Program-made: the position numbers and the translations under genes
Shown: positions 16,867 to 24,655 of the stretch, piece by piece
How the letters are laid out: each line of letters begins with the position of its first letter
Position numbering within the stretch: position 1 is the stretch's first letter
Notes under the pieces: model-generated
Seen by the model: the letters and a program-made list of their open reading frames with translations, nothing else
Told to the model about the DNA's origin: nothing
Database searches by the model: none
Source: Kurthia sibirica
GTDB taxonomy: Bacteria > Bacillota > Bacilli > Bacillales_A > Planococcaceae
NCBI RefSeq assembly: GCF_003143975.1
Contig: NZ_QFVR01000020.1
Location: 1-64,000 of the forward strand
DNA length: 64,000 nt
Direction: 5' to 3'

Positions 16867-18027
16867 GTGAAAATCGAACGTTCTAAACTAATGGCTAAAT
16901 TCCCAAAAGCAATTTTTGGAGATTTAAAAGCCGCCGCCAATCGTAAAGAAGCAACCGGTATCAAATTGATTGATTTAAGTCTTGGTAGCCCTGACCTACC
17001 ACCAAACGAAAAAGTACGTATGGAGCTATCAAAACAAGCCGCACTCGCTAATTCTTATGGCTATACCCTTGGCGGTACTGAAAAGTTCAATGAAGCTGTC
17101 GCAAACTACTATAATAGAAGAAGTTCTGTCACATTAAATCCAAAAACTGACATCATCCAAACGATGGGCTCTCAAGAAGGCCTCGTTCACTTACCAATGG
17201 CTTTATGTAACCAAGGCGATATTGTCTTAACAACTGATCCAGGTTACGTTGCATATGAAGCTGGGATTAATATGGCTCAAGCAGAAGGCTATTATATGCC
17301 ACTTACATCTACTAACGAGTTTCTACCAGATTTTGATGCCATTCCTGATGAGGTTTGTGCACGAGCAAAACTATTGATCTTAAACCTACCCGGTAATCCA
17401 GTTCCAGCAATGCCTTCTATCGCCTTTTTCAATAAAACAGTCGCTTTCGCTAAAAAGCACAATATAATCGTCTTACATGATGCTGCATATTCTGAGTTTT
17501 ACTTTGACGGAAGTCGCCCTCTTAGCTTCCTAGAAGCTGAAGGTGCAATGGAGGTAGGCATCGAGATTAACTCATTGTCAAAAAGCTTTAGTTTAGCTGG
17601 TGCACGTATCGCTTATATCGCCGGTAATGCTGACATTATTAAAATTATTGGCGAATTAAAATCCAATCTGGATTATGGGACATTCCGCCCGATCCAAGAT
17701 GCAGCTGTTGTGGCATTAGACAATGCTGAAGAAATTACAGAGGAGCTAAGAACCGTATTCTCTCGTCGTCATAAAATATTAGCAAATGGTCTTCTAAATA
17801 TCGGCTGGGAGGTCGTTCCTTCTACCGGAGGAATGTTCGTCTATGCAAAATATCCACAACAACAATTCAATGATATCGATTTTGTCTATCATGTAATCGA
17901 ACAAACTGGTGTAGTCATCGTTCCTGGCTCCATTTTTGGGAAATCCGGTGAAAACTATGTCAGAATTGCGCTTGTACAGCCAGAAGAATTAATTATCGAA
18001 GCATTGGAGCGCCTTGCAACGCTCTAA
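16867..18027 (+). CDS. PLP-dependent class I/II aminotransferase (DapL/AspC-like)
   Basis: A 386-residue fold-type I enzyme. The PLP lysine is in INSLSKSFSLAGARIAY, the phosphate-side Tyr region is YGYTLGGTEKFNEAV, and the carboxylate Arg lies in NYVRIALV near the end. Overall it resembles LL-diaminopimelate/aspartate-type aminotransferases of Firmicutes. The common NPTG stretch is changed to LPGNPVPAMP. The substrate is uncertain; methionine or aromatic amino acids are possible because metA is divergent next to it, but that is only proximity. A GTG at 16867, 9 nt after GAAGGAG, is preferred over the ATG at 16831, which lies upstream of that site. Confidence 0.8.
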   Translation: MKIERSKLMAKFPKAIFGDLKAAANRKEATGIKLIDLSLGSPDLPPNEKVRMELSKQAALANSYGYTLGGTEKFNEAVANYYNRRSSVTLNPKTDIIQTMGSQEGLVHLPMALCNQGDIVLTTDPGYVAYEAGINMAQAEGYYMPLTSTNEFLPDFDAIPDEVCARAKLLILNLPGNPVPAMPSIAFFNKTVAFAKKHNIIVLHDAAYSEFYFDGSRPLSFLEAEGAMEVGIEINSLSKSFSLAGARIAYIAGNADIIKIIGELKSNLDYGTFRPIQDAAVVALDNAEEITEELRTVFSRRHKILANGLLNIGWEVVPSTGGMFVYAKYPQQQFNDIDFVYHVIEQTGVVIVPGSIFGKSGENYVRIALVQPEELIIEALERLATL

Positions 18028-18038
18028 TCAAACAATGG

Positions 18039-18065
18039 AGTGGCTTGGAGCAATCCAAGTCACTT
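18039..18065 (+). terminator. Terminator of the aminotransferase gene
   Basis: AGTGGCTTGGA-GCAA-TCCAAGTCACT followed by TCTTTATTT, 12 nt after the stop. Confidence 0.75.
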
Positions 18066-18129
18066 CTTTATTTGTACTAGAATTGATAAAAATCAAAAAA
18101 GTGATTAAAATCATTACATACATCTCGCT

Positions 18130-18535
18130 CAGAAAAAGAGCCGTCAACTCTACATTTTATCCAGTCTCAAATAAGCGGTGCTAGTCTATTCATTTCAACA
18201 GGAAAACCCGCATCCTTCGGGAGATTATTCACAATGACTGAAATGATTTGCGCTTCCTGTTCGGCTGTTACATGTCCTTTTCGACCCGTTTTTTTCGGCA
18301 TAAGTCCAACCAATCTCTTTTCGTGATAGGCTTTCCGATAATTAAATAATATTTTGGGAGAAAGTCCTGTGTATTGGCTAATTCTTCATAGAATTTATCT
18401 GAACGAAATATATAAATGGTTTGATAACGAACATACTGCTTTTGTTTGTTTTCATTGTACATGACTAGCTTCGCTTCTTTTAAAGCAGTCTCGATCTACT
18501 CGTCAGAAACAAGGGTGATTTTGCGCATAATTTCT
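18130..18535 (-). pseudogene. Decayed IS630-family transposase, N-terminal half
   Basis: On the minus strand, across frames, one reads MRKITLVSDE, a stop, then YVRYQTIYIFRSDKFYEELA, then after a frameshift KKTGRKGHVTAEQEAQIISV, NNLPKDAGFPVEMNRLAPLI and DWIKCRVDGSFSERD. This is the order of the N-terminal helix-turn-helix and linker of IS630-type transposases (RYQTIHLF, GRP..LT.EQ, GFP.E.NWT.PLI.DWI, YSERG). The catalytic DDE half is missing. It is a dead remnant. Confidence 0.8.
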
Positions 18536-18649
18536 CTCCGTTTCTTGTCTGTTATGTTAACCAATGTACAAGAAAGCAAAAAAGATGATTCCTATATACT
18601 ATCCAATCATCAGCTCGATATAAATCGTTTTCTACAAATTTTTTATTAT

Positions 18650-18678
18650 TTGCAAAATTCGACAAAATTCGTTAAAAT
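18650..18678 (+). promoter_or_regulatory. Sigma-A-type promoter of the ZTP-riboswitch transcript
   Basis: TTGCAA, 17 bp, TAAAAT. The predicted start near 18685 lies about ten nucleotides before the aptamer. Confidence 0.6.
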
Positions 18679-18694
18679 AGTCATATTCTATCCA

Positions 18695-18763
18695 TTATAC
18701 AACTGGCGTAGCATGGAGTTCACCATGAGGAAGTATAATGTTCTATGTCGTACGTCTGGGCAA
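18695..18763 (+). promoter_or_regulatory. ZTP riboswitch (pfl motif)
   Basis: The first subdomain reads ACTGGCGTAGCATGGAGTTC followed by ACCATGAGGAA; after a variable spacer the second reads GTCGTACGTCTGGGCAAGG. CTGGCG with GGA..ACC and the 3' CGTCTGGGCA block are the pfl landmarks. The RNA senses ZMP/ZTP (AICAR nucleotides). A terminator overlaps its 3' end, so ligand binding should permit read-through into the phosphoribosyltransferase gene. Confidence 0.8.
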
Positions 18764-18799
18764 GGTGTTTTATTAGCAATCGCTGATAGAACACCTTTT
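18762..18799 (+). terminator. Riboswitch expression-platform terminator
   Basis: AAGGTGTTTTATTAGC pairs with GCTGATAGAACACCTT, then TTGTTTT. It overlaps the last bases of the ZTP aptamer, as in known ON-switch arrangements. Confidence 0.75.
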
Positions 18800-18853
18800 G
18801 TTTTGGTAAAATAGCTCAAAAAAGTTAATTAACAGAAGGTAGGAATGTTTATT

Positions 18854-19396
18854 ATGTCAAAATCATTTACATTAAAAATTGCTGGTTTAGAACGTCAGCT
18901 ACCCATTGTGAAATTATCACCAAGCTTATCAATTGCTAGCTTTGTCCTATTAGGCGATGCTGAACTTGTCAGACAAGCAACACCGTTACTTGTTAAAAAA
19001 CTCCCACCATTTGATGTGATCATTACCGCAGAGGCAAAAGGAATTCCCTTAGCACAACAGCTCGCAAATGAATTACAATACGACCATTTTGTCGTTGCTA
19101 GAAAAAGTATTAAAGCCTATATGAAAAACCCCTTTGTCCTAGAAGTTAATTCTATTACAACTTCAACGACACAAATTCTATGTTTAGACTCATTAGATGT
19201 CGAACGTATTAAAGGCAAACGAGTTGCTATTATAGATGATGTTATTAGTACAGGTGAATCTATTCAATCACTGGAACAACTAATAACTAAAGCAGGCGGT
19301 CAAGTTGTTTGTAAGGCTGCTTTATTAGCAGAAGGCGATGCTGCTTTGCGCAAGGATATTATTTTCTTAGAAAAATTGCCTCTTTTCGTCGACTAG
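18854..19396 (+). CDS. Phosphoribosyltransferase, adenine-PRTase-like
   Basis: A 180-residue type I phosphoribosyltransferase. The PRPP loop is VAIIDDVISTGESIQS (about 125-140), and ITAEAKGIPLAQQLANEL with VARKSIKAYM carries the base and pyrophosphate contacts. It resembles the Apt-like group of Firmicutes, distinct from housekeeping Apt in its KAYMKNPFVLEV insert. It should join PRPP with a purine-type base; the base is unknown. AGGTAGG favours the ATG at 18854 over 18845. Control by a ZTP riboswitch links it to AICAR/folate status, and a role in salvaging aminoimidazole carboxamide or adenine is an inference from that. Confidence 0.8.
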   Translation: MSKSFTLKIAGLERQLPIVKLSPSLSIASFVLLGDAELVRQATPLLVKKLPPFDVIITAEAKGIPLAQQLANELQYDHFVVARKSIKAYMKNPFVLEVNSITTSTTQILCLDSLDVERIKGKRVAIIDDVISTGESIQSLEQLITKAGGQVVCKAALLAEGDAALRKDIIFLEKLPLFVD

Positions 19397-19432
19397 TTAT
19401 TTCAAGTAGCTTCAACAACGACCTTTCTAGCA

Positions 19433-19615
19433 TTAAAAAGAGTTCTATGTCATAGGATGAAGTGGCATGTTTTGAATGCAATATCTCCATCTAAATTCAT
19501 ATCTATTTCTTTATACTTGCTATTTCATACAATATTCGTATGAAAAAAGTCCATCCGTCTCCATTTCATTGCTAAACATTTATTTAGGATGAATTCCTTC
19601 TAAAAAGCCATTTGT
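19433..19615 (+). repeat. Dispersed repeat copy C1
   Basis: This shares two blocks in order with 61137-61305: AAAAAGAGTTCTATGTCATA..GATGAAGT near the start and GGATGAATTCCTTCTAAAAA near the end. The second block also occurs inverted at 32977-33010. One frame of the second block reads DEFLLKS in all three copies, but no full protein is evident. The origin is unknown. Confidence 0.5.
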
Positions 19616-19713
19616 GTAGCTCACATAAAAGCGAGTAATTAAGATGTGGTGAACCTGTGCTTTTTTCTGTCTATTTTTAGGTATATTCATCACGATTACA
19701 AGAAATGGCGAGG

Positions 19714-19825
19714 ACTCCTGCCGAAAAATAAAGGGTGCGTTACTTGTCGACGGAAAGTTTTCGCCATTTCTATTTTTCTAAAACATGAATTATTTTAATA
19801 CCCCCAGCATATATAATAGAACCAA
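19714..19825 (+). repeat. Dispersed repeat copy A2
   Basis: The copy matches 1-150: CTCCTGCCGAAAAA, TACTTGTCGACGGAAAG, CTAAAACATGAATTATTTT and CATATATAATAGAACC occur in order with few changes, without the internal hairpin of the first copy. It runs directly into the terminator hairpin at 19824. Confidence 0.7.
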
Positions 19826-19866
19826 AAAGTGAGAAGTGGCCTTATTATGCCGCTTCTCACTTTTTT
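19824..19866 (-). terminator. Terminator of the YtcJ amidohydrolase operon
   Basis: AAAAAGTGAGAAGTGGC pairs with GCCGCTTCTCACTTTTT. It is nearly the same hairpin as that at 4156-4194, loop included, which suggests a common mobile origin. Confidence 0.8.
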
Positions 19867-19882
19867 TAATTTCAATCTCTAC

Positions 19883-21466
19883 TTAGTTATTCTCAAAAAC
19901 TATTTTACCATCTACAATTGTCATTTTCACTTGAGCTTGGAGCATTTTTTCAATTGCTATCGTAAATAAATCTTCTTTAAATATTGTAAAATCTGCAATA
20001 TACCCTGGTTGAATCATTCCGCGATCATGTTCGTGGTGAATCATCTCGGCGCTACCGACTGTATAAAGACGTAGTGCTTCATAGCGCGTTAATTTTTGTT
20101 GTGGAACATAGCCACCATGATTTTCTTCAGGTTTTTTACGTGTAATCGCTGCATAAATGCCTGCCAAGGGATCCACGGGTTCAATTGGTGAATCGCTCCC
20201 GCCTCCACATTTAATACCCGCGTCCAATAAAGATTTCCAAGGGAAAGCATACGGTAAGCGCTGTTCACCTATTTTATTCCCTACCCATGGAAAGTCAGAA
20301 GTAACAAATGTCGGCTGAATATCAACTGCTAGATCAATTTTAGTCATGCGATGAAGTAAATCCTCATTCAATAAACAAGCATGAATGATCCGATGTCTTG
20401 TACCGCTTGGAGGTGGATAATTTTCCATAAGTTTAATCACCTGTGTTGCTGCTGCATCACCAATGGTATGTACTGCAATCGGGCGACTATAAGCTTGTGC
20501 AAGTTGGAATAGTTCTTCCATTGCTATGTCATCTTGTATAAGTAGACCCTTATTCGTAAAATCATCGGCATATGGCTCAAGTAAAGCAGCCGTTGAACCA
20601 CCAAATGAGCCATCAGCAAAAATCTTCATTGCACCAAGTGACATGAAATCATCATCAAATAGTAACTCATCCTCCATCATCGCTGCAAATACTTCATTAT
20701 GGATGAGCAGGTTTGCACGGAAATCTTTACGTCCCAACAGTACTTTTTTGTAGGCATTATATGAATAATTATAATGACCAAAATAAGCCATTTCTTCTGA
20801 ATGCCCACCCGTTAAACCTCGTGCATGCATATGTTCAATTGTATGATGTAATACATTCTCTAATTGTTGACGAAAAGCTGCTCCTTCTTGAGGAATAGCA
20901 GCTTTTAATAAATCGGCAGCCTGTTCATAGAGTAAACCATTTAATTCTCCACTACTATGACGCCCGATTAAACCACCTTGTGGATTTGCTGTCGCTTCTG
21001 TGATGCCCGCTAAATCAAATGCTAATCGATTGCCTAAAAAAACATGACGACAGACACGCGACACAATAAGTGGCATCGTTGTAATCGCATCTAACTCTGC
21101 CATTGTTGGTATCCGTTGATCAGGAAAATTATTTTCATTAAAACTTTCAACCCATAGCCATTCATCATCAGCTGTTTTCTTAGCTTGTTCAGCGATTAAA
21201 TACAACATATCTTCCGCAGATTGGACATCGCTCAAATCGAGACGTGTCAGTTTTAGTCCTGTACCAATCATATGGAGATGGCTATCAACAAAACCCGGAT
21301 ACATTGTTGCTCCTTGTAAATCGAGCTGTTCATCTGCTAAATCTACAAGCTCATCATAGCGTCCTATAGCGCTTATTCTCCCTTCTTCAATGAGTACTGC
21401 TTCGACTGTTTGTTCAGGTGCTGTCATTGTATAAATTTTACCATTATGTATTAAACGCTTCATCAT
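19883..21466 (-). CDS. Amidohydrolase, YtcJ/AepA family
   Basis: A 527-residue metal-dependent hydrolase of the amidohydrolase superfamily. The N-terminal beta sandwich precedes the metal site VDSHLHMIGTG (about 61-71), followed by VRSFGG-type ADGSFGGSTAALLEPY, HTIGDAA, RHRIIHACLLNEDL, and GGGSDSPIEPVDPLAGIYAA. These are hallmarks of YtcJ-type enzymes, which deacylate or open exocyclic or N-formyl compounds; the substrate is unknown. No signal peptide, so cytoplasmic. Its ATG overlaps the stop of the upstream DUF1835 gene (ATGATG/TGA), so the two are translationally coupled. Confidence 0.9.
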   Translation of the reverse strand: MMKRLIHNGKIYTMTAPEQTVEAVLIEEGRISAIGRYDELVDLADEQLDLQGATMYPGFVDSHLHMIGTGLKLTRLDLSDVQSAEDMLYLIAEQAKKTADDEWLWVESFNENNFPDQRIPTMAELDAITTMPLIVSRVCRHVFLGNRLAFDLAGITEATANPQGGLIGRHSSGELNGLLYEQAADLLKAAIPQEGAAFRQQLENVLHHTIEHMHARGLTGGHSEEMAYFGHYNYSYNAYKKVLLGRKDFRANLLIHNEVFAAMMEDELLFDDDFMSLGAMKIFADGSFGGSTAALLEPYADDFTNKGLLIQDDIAMEELFQLAQAYSRPIAVHTIGDAAATQVIKLMENYPPPSGTRHRIIHACLLNEDLLHRMTKIDLAVDIQPTFVTSDFPWVGNKIGEQRLPYAFPWKSLLDAGIKCGGGSDSPIEPVDPLAGIYAAITRKKPEENHGGYVPQQKLTRYEALRLYTVGSAEMIHHEHDRGMIQPGYIADFTIFKEDLFTIAIEKMLQAQVKMTIVDGKIVFENN

Positions 21467-22437
21467 GACACCCCACTCGCTAATTTTATTCGTTGATTAA
21501 ACAAATTTGTACTGTCTACTGCACATTGTAAAATACCTTGAGCGATTAAGTAATTCACACGATAGTACAACCATTCCTTACTTAGATAATCATCTGATTG
21601 ACAAATAATTTCACCAATGATTCGGATACTTCTACTATACTCATTTGTTGCTAGCTGTGTTATTTTTTCATCATAAAATGCTTCTTCCACTTCGATGATG
21701 GTACAATTTTGCCAAATACGTAAACAGCCGATTGAATTTCGCGCTACCTGCCATCGTTTTTGTAGGCTCTTTCTTTCGCTGTCTGGCAAGGCATCCATCT
21801 CTATACTACGATTGAAGTGGCTCACTACGTCTTTCGCACAAAGATCACTTGAACTACGATATACTAAATTCCCCACTTCCATATCGGATGCCGGAATGTC
21901 GATTATTCGAATAGAGAGATCACTTGGTAAATGTGTTAATGTGTAGGAAAGAGCCAATTTTTCATGCGCATTATTTGCTACCCATATAACGACTGAATGA
22001 CCGACAGCAATACTACGAATTTCTGCTGTGAAAGTAGCCATTGCTCGATTCATCTGACTGAGACCACGTTCAAACAGCCAGTCAGTACGGTGTTCGTTTA
22101 ATGGACCAATCGATAATACATCATCTAGCACATGTACTGTAGAGGATGATTTTTTCAGCATATGTACTAATAGTTGTTGATGCCCTAAAGAAAATGTAAT
22201 ATGATGCATATTTTCGACAGTCATTCGTTCGATACGTTTTTCACGCTGTTGTTGATTGATTTCGCTTTGCTGTTTCATTGCGTGTTCAAAAGAATCAACA
22301 AAAAGTAATAAACGGTCAGTAAATGCTAGTTTATCATGCTCATTCGCTTCACCATTTCGTAGTTCGGTCAGCTCTTTATATAACAGTGTGAGTAGTTGTT
22401 TTTGTTCTGCACTGTTGATTTCTTCTCCCCACATCAT
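21463..22437 (-). CDS. DUF1835 and DUF3658 domain protein
   Basis: A 324-residue cytoplasmic protein. After an N-terminal helical, Gln-rich segment of about 70 residues comes the DUF1835 domain (MHHITFSLGHQQLLVHMLKKS region, with VLDDVLSIGPLNEH), then the DUF3658 domain with the YRVNYLIAQGIL ending. No activity is known. The start MMWGEEIN at 22437 follows AGAGGT; the longer frame lacks a ribosome site. It forms a two-gene operon with the YtcJ amidohydrolase through a 4-base overlap. Confidence 0.8.
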   Translation of the reverse strand: MMWGEEINSAEQKQLLTLLYKELTELRNGEANEHDKLAFTDRLLLFVDSFEHAMKQQSEINQQQREKRIERMTVENMHHITFSLGHQQLLVHMLKKSSSTVHVLDDVLSIGPLNEHRTDWLFERGLSQMNRAMATFTAEIRSIAVGHSVVIWVANNAHEKLALSYTLTHLPSDLSIRIIDIPASDMEVGNLVYRSSSDLCAKDVVSHFNRSIEMDALPDSERKSLQKRWQVARNSIGCLRIWQNCTIIEVEEAFYDEKITQLATNEYSRSIRIIGEIICQSDDYLSKEWLYYRVNYLIAQGILQCAVDSTNLFNQRIKLASGVS

Positions 22438-22878
22438 TACATTACCTCTTTCTTTTCTTCTCTTTTCCATTATTATGCCATTTAAAACAATTGGAAATCA
22501 ACTAGTAGCTTAAGTAATGATTGAACATTCTTTAGCATAAGGGCTCAGGGGCATTACTTGAGGTTGAATACATGTATTGTAGTTATCTCTATAATTGAAT
22601 TTGATTTTTCTAGCCTCATCGATGATCTCGTACGCTTCTTTCATCCTAATACAAAAAAAGTTTATCATACATGACAAAAACATCTCCAAAGCTCGTTAGG
22701 TATTCGATACCTAAACTCTTGAAAGATGTTTTTATTTTGCTCAGGCCTGTCTATCTAAAATAATAAAGTTCAGGAATATTAGTTGACAGAGCGCTTCACT
22801 ATATTGTGAGAACAGCAACGCAGCTGTTTTGCGGTCACTCTACTCACTTTCAGTCCTAGTCAATAGGCGTATACTACA
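22438..22878. other. Intergenic stretch with nested hairpin
   Basis: I see no gene in about 440 bp. A nested hairpin lies at 22676-22733: outer arms AAAAACATCT / AGATGTTTTT and inner perfect arms TTAGGTAT-TCG-ATACCTAA. It could be a terminator of the gene at 22879-23310 or a repeat remnant. Confidence 0.5.
22676..22733. terminator. Nested hairpin, possible bidirectional terminator
   Basis: A and T runs flank arms on both sides, and an inner 8-bp perfect stem with a TCG loop stiffens it. The nearest gene end is 146 nt away (22879), so the assignment is uncertain. Confidence 0.45.
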
Positions 22879-23310
22879 TTACGGTTTGAAAACAAATAAA
22901 GTAGTTGGTGTCGCTTGTGGCGGCAAGCTTGCTGTCATCATTTGGCAAAATGCCAAAACATTTGAGCCGTTTTGTAAAGGTGCACCAAGATGTTTTGTCT
23001 TATGAGCATCCACCCGCATAATCAAAGCATGATCTACCATCTTTTTCTCCGCATCATAGACACCACTAATGACGCCAAAATAATCGTCTTGCTCTTTCAT
23101 GACTAATACATGTTGACCATGTGAAAAATAATTAATAAAATGGTCCCCTTTTTTCAACTCATCTACTGTTCTTCTTTCACCATCTCCACCATGAAGAATT
23201 TCCGTTGTCAGGGGTAAATGAAAAATACAATCGACTGTTTGCAATAAAATATAATCATCTTTTACAGTTGTTTTTGAAATAATACCTTGTCTTGAATAAA
23301 TAGTTTTCAT
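22879..23310 (-). CDS. Protein of unknown function (143 residues)
   Basis: I do not recognise this protein. It alternates in a beta-rich pattern (GIISKTTVKDDYILLQTVDC, DHFINYFSHGQHVLVM) that suggests an OB or barrel-like fold, and it ends with SLPPQATPTTLFVFKP. There is no signal peptide or membrane helix. AGGAGG lies 8 nt before the ATG. A terminator-type hairpin is only about 20 nt upstream of the start, so it is either a separate unit behind the arg operon or attenuated by that hairpin. Confidence 0.7.
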   Translation of the reverse strand: MKTIYSRQGIISKTTVKDDYILLQTVDCIFHLPLTTEILHGGDGERRTVDELKKGDHFINYFSHGQHVLVMKEQDDYFGVISGVYDAEKKMVDHALIMRVDAHKTKHLGAPLQNGSNVLAFCQMMTASLPPQATPTTLFVFKP

Positions 23311-23332
23311 TTCTGTTACCTCCTACTATAAA

Positions 23333-23366
23333 AAATGAGCCGCTACACATAGTTAGCGACTCATTT
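23333..23366 (-). terminator. Terminator of the arg operon (or attenuator of the next gene)
   Basis: AAATGAGTCGCTAA pairs with TAGCGGCTCATTT on the minus strand, followed by TTTT. It lies 165 nt after argD but just before the ribosome site of the gene at 22879-23310. Confidence 0.65.
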
Positions 23367-23530
23367 ACTATCATTTTAGTATATAAAACGATGTTTGGAA
23401 AGCAATAGTTGCGTGATTTCATAAGCGACTTGGTCCCTGTTCCGCCTCGCCTATGTCCACACTGTTTAAGAGGTTTATTTCTGTCGTGAATTGTGATTCT
23501 CTGAACACATTAATTCACAGTCATTATTAT

Positions 23531-24655
23531 TTATAATAAAACACTTTTTAGCAATGCAATTGCTTCATCTATTTCAGCATTGGTTACATTAAGAGGTGGA
23601 AGTAGGCGTAAGGTTGTCGCACCTGCCCCGACAACTAATAAACCAATTTCTTCACAAGCTGCTACTATTTCTGGAATTGGTTTATCTAATGCTAATCCTA
23701 GTAATAAGCCCATACCCCGCACTTCATATTGCGGGAAATGCATCGTTAGTTGCTCTTTAAAATATTGAGACGAAGCTTGTACATTACCAAGAAAATCAGC
23801 AGTTAATACTGTATCTGAAATCGCTTGTGCAACTGCAACTGCTTGAGGATTACCACCAAACGTTGACCCATGCGTTCCTGGTCCAAAACTATCAAAAAGA
23901 TCCGCTGTTCCAAGCATAGCACCGATTGGAAAACCACCGCCTAAACCTTTTGCTAATGTTACAATATTAGGTTTTAATACAGTTTGTTCGTAAGCAAATT
24001 TACTACCGGTTCGACCGATTCCTGTTTGAACTTCATCAACAATCAATAAAATGCCTGTATCATCACAAATTTTTTGTATTGCTTCTGCAAAAGCTGGTGT
24101 TACAGTGTTCACTCCCCCTTCACCTTGAATAACTTCCAGCATAATAGCGGCTGTTTCATCGTCTACAGCTTGTTGTAAAGCAACAATATTATTAAATTCA
24201 ACATATTCAAATGTTTCAACAATTGGCCCGAAACCACTATGTACTTTTTCTTGACCTGTCGCGCTCATTGCTGCAAAAGTTCGGCCGTGGAAAGAATTAA
24301 CGAAAGTAATCATCTTATGTTTTTTTGTATGTTTACGCGCTAATTTAATAGCGGCTTCATTTGCTTCGGTACCTGAATTACAAAAGAACCCATATGATAG
24401 ATGTGTATCTTGAACTAAATCTGCTGCCAGTCGATCCTGCTGAGGACTGGCATATAAATTCGAAACATGCCATAATTTTTCACTCTGCTCCTTTAATGCA
24501 TTTACGAGTATTGGATGGCAATGACCTAAAGCTAGAACCGCAATTCCACTTGTAAAATCAACATATTTTTTACCTGTTGAATCCCAAGCATATACACCTT
24601 GACCTTCCACTAAATTAATAGGACGTCTACCGTAATTTTGAAATAATGCTGTCAT
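23531..24655 (-). CDS. argD: Acetylornithine aminotransferase
   Basis: A 374-residue class III PLP enzyme that makes N-acetylornithine from N-acetylglutamate semialdehyde. The PLP lysine is Lys236 in TLAKGLGGGFPIGAML; the phosphate site FFCNSGTEANEAAIKLAR and the Asp of IVDEVQTGIGRTG are intact. The length is normal. The ATG overlaps the argB stop by four bases (ATGA). It is the last gene of argCJBD. Confidence 0.95.
   Translation of the reverse strand: MTALFQNYGRRPINLVEGQGVYAWDSTGKKYVDFTSGIAVLALGHCHPILVNALKEQSEKLWHVSNLYASPQQDRLAADLVQDTHLSYGFFCNSGTEANEAAIKLARKHTKKHKMITFVNSFHGRTFAAMSATGQEKVHSGFGPIVETFEYVEFNNIVALQQAVDDETAAIMLEVIQGEGGVNTVTPAFAEAIQKICDDTGILLIVDEVQTGIGRTGSKFAYEQTVLKPNIVTLAKGLGGGFPIGAMLGTADLFDSFGPGTHGSTFGGNPQAVAVAQAISDTVLTADFLGNVQASSQYFKEQLTMHFPQYEVRGMGLLLGLALDKPIPEIVAACEEIGLLVVGAGATTLRLLPPLNVTNAEIDEAIALLKSVLL

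Noticed and set aside
18695-18763. Purine (guanine/adenine) riboswitch upstream of the phosphoribosyltransferase
   Set aside because: Considered because Apt/Xpt-type genes often have one. The sequence lacks the purine aptamer core and instead has CTGGCG and CTGGGCA blocks of the ZTP class.
18446-18814. 122-codon frame on the plus strand
   Set aside because: It runs antisense through the IS630 remnant and then through the ZTP riboswitch and its terminator; the riboswitch explains the sequence better.
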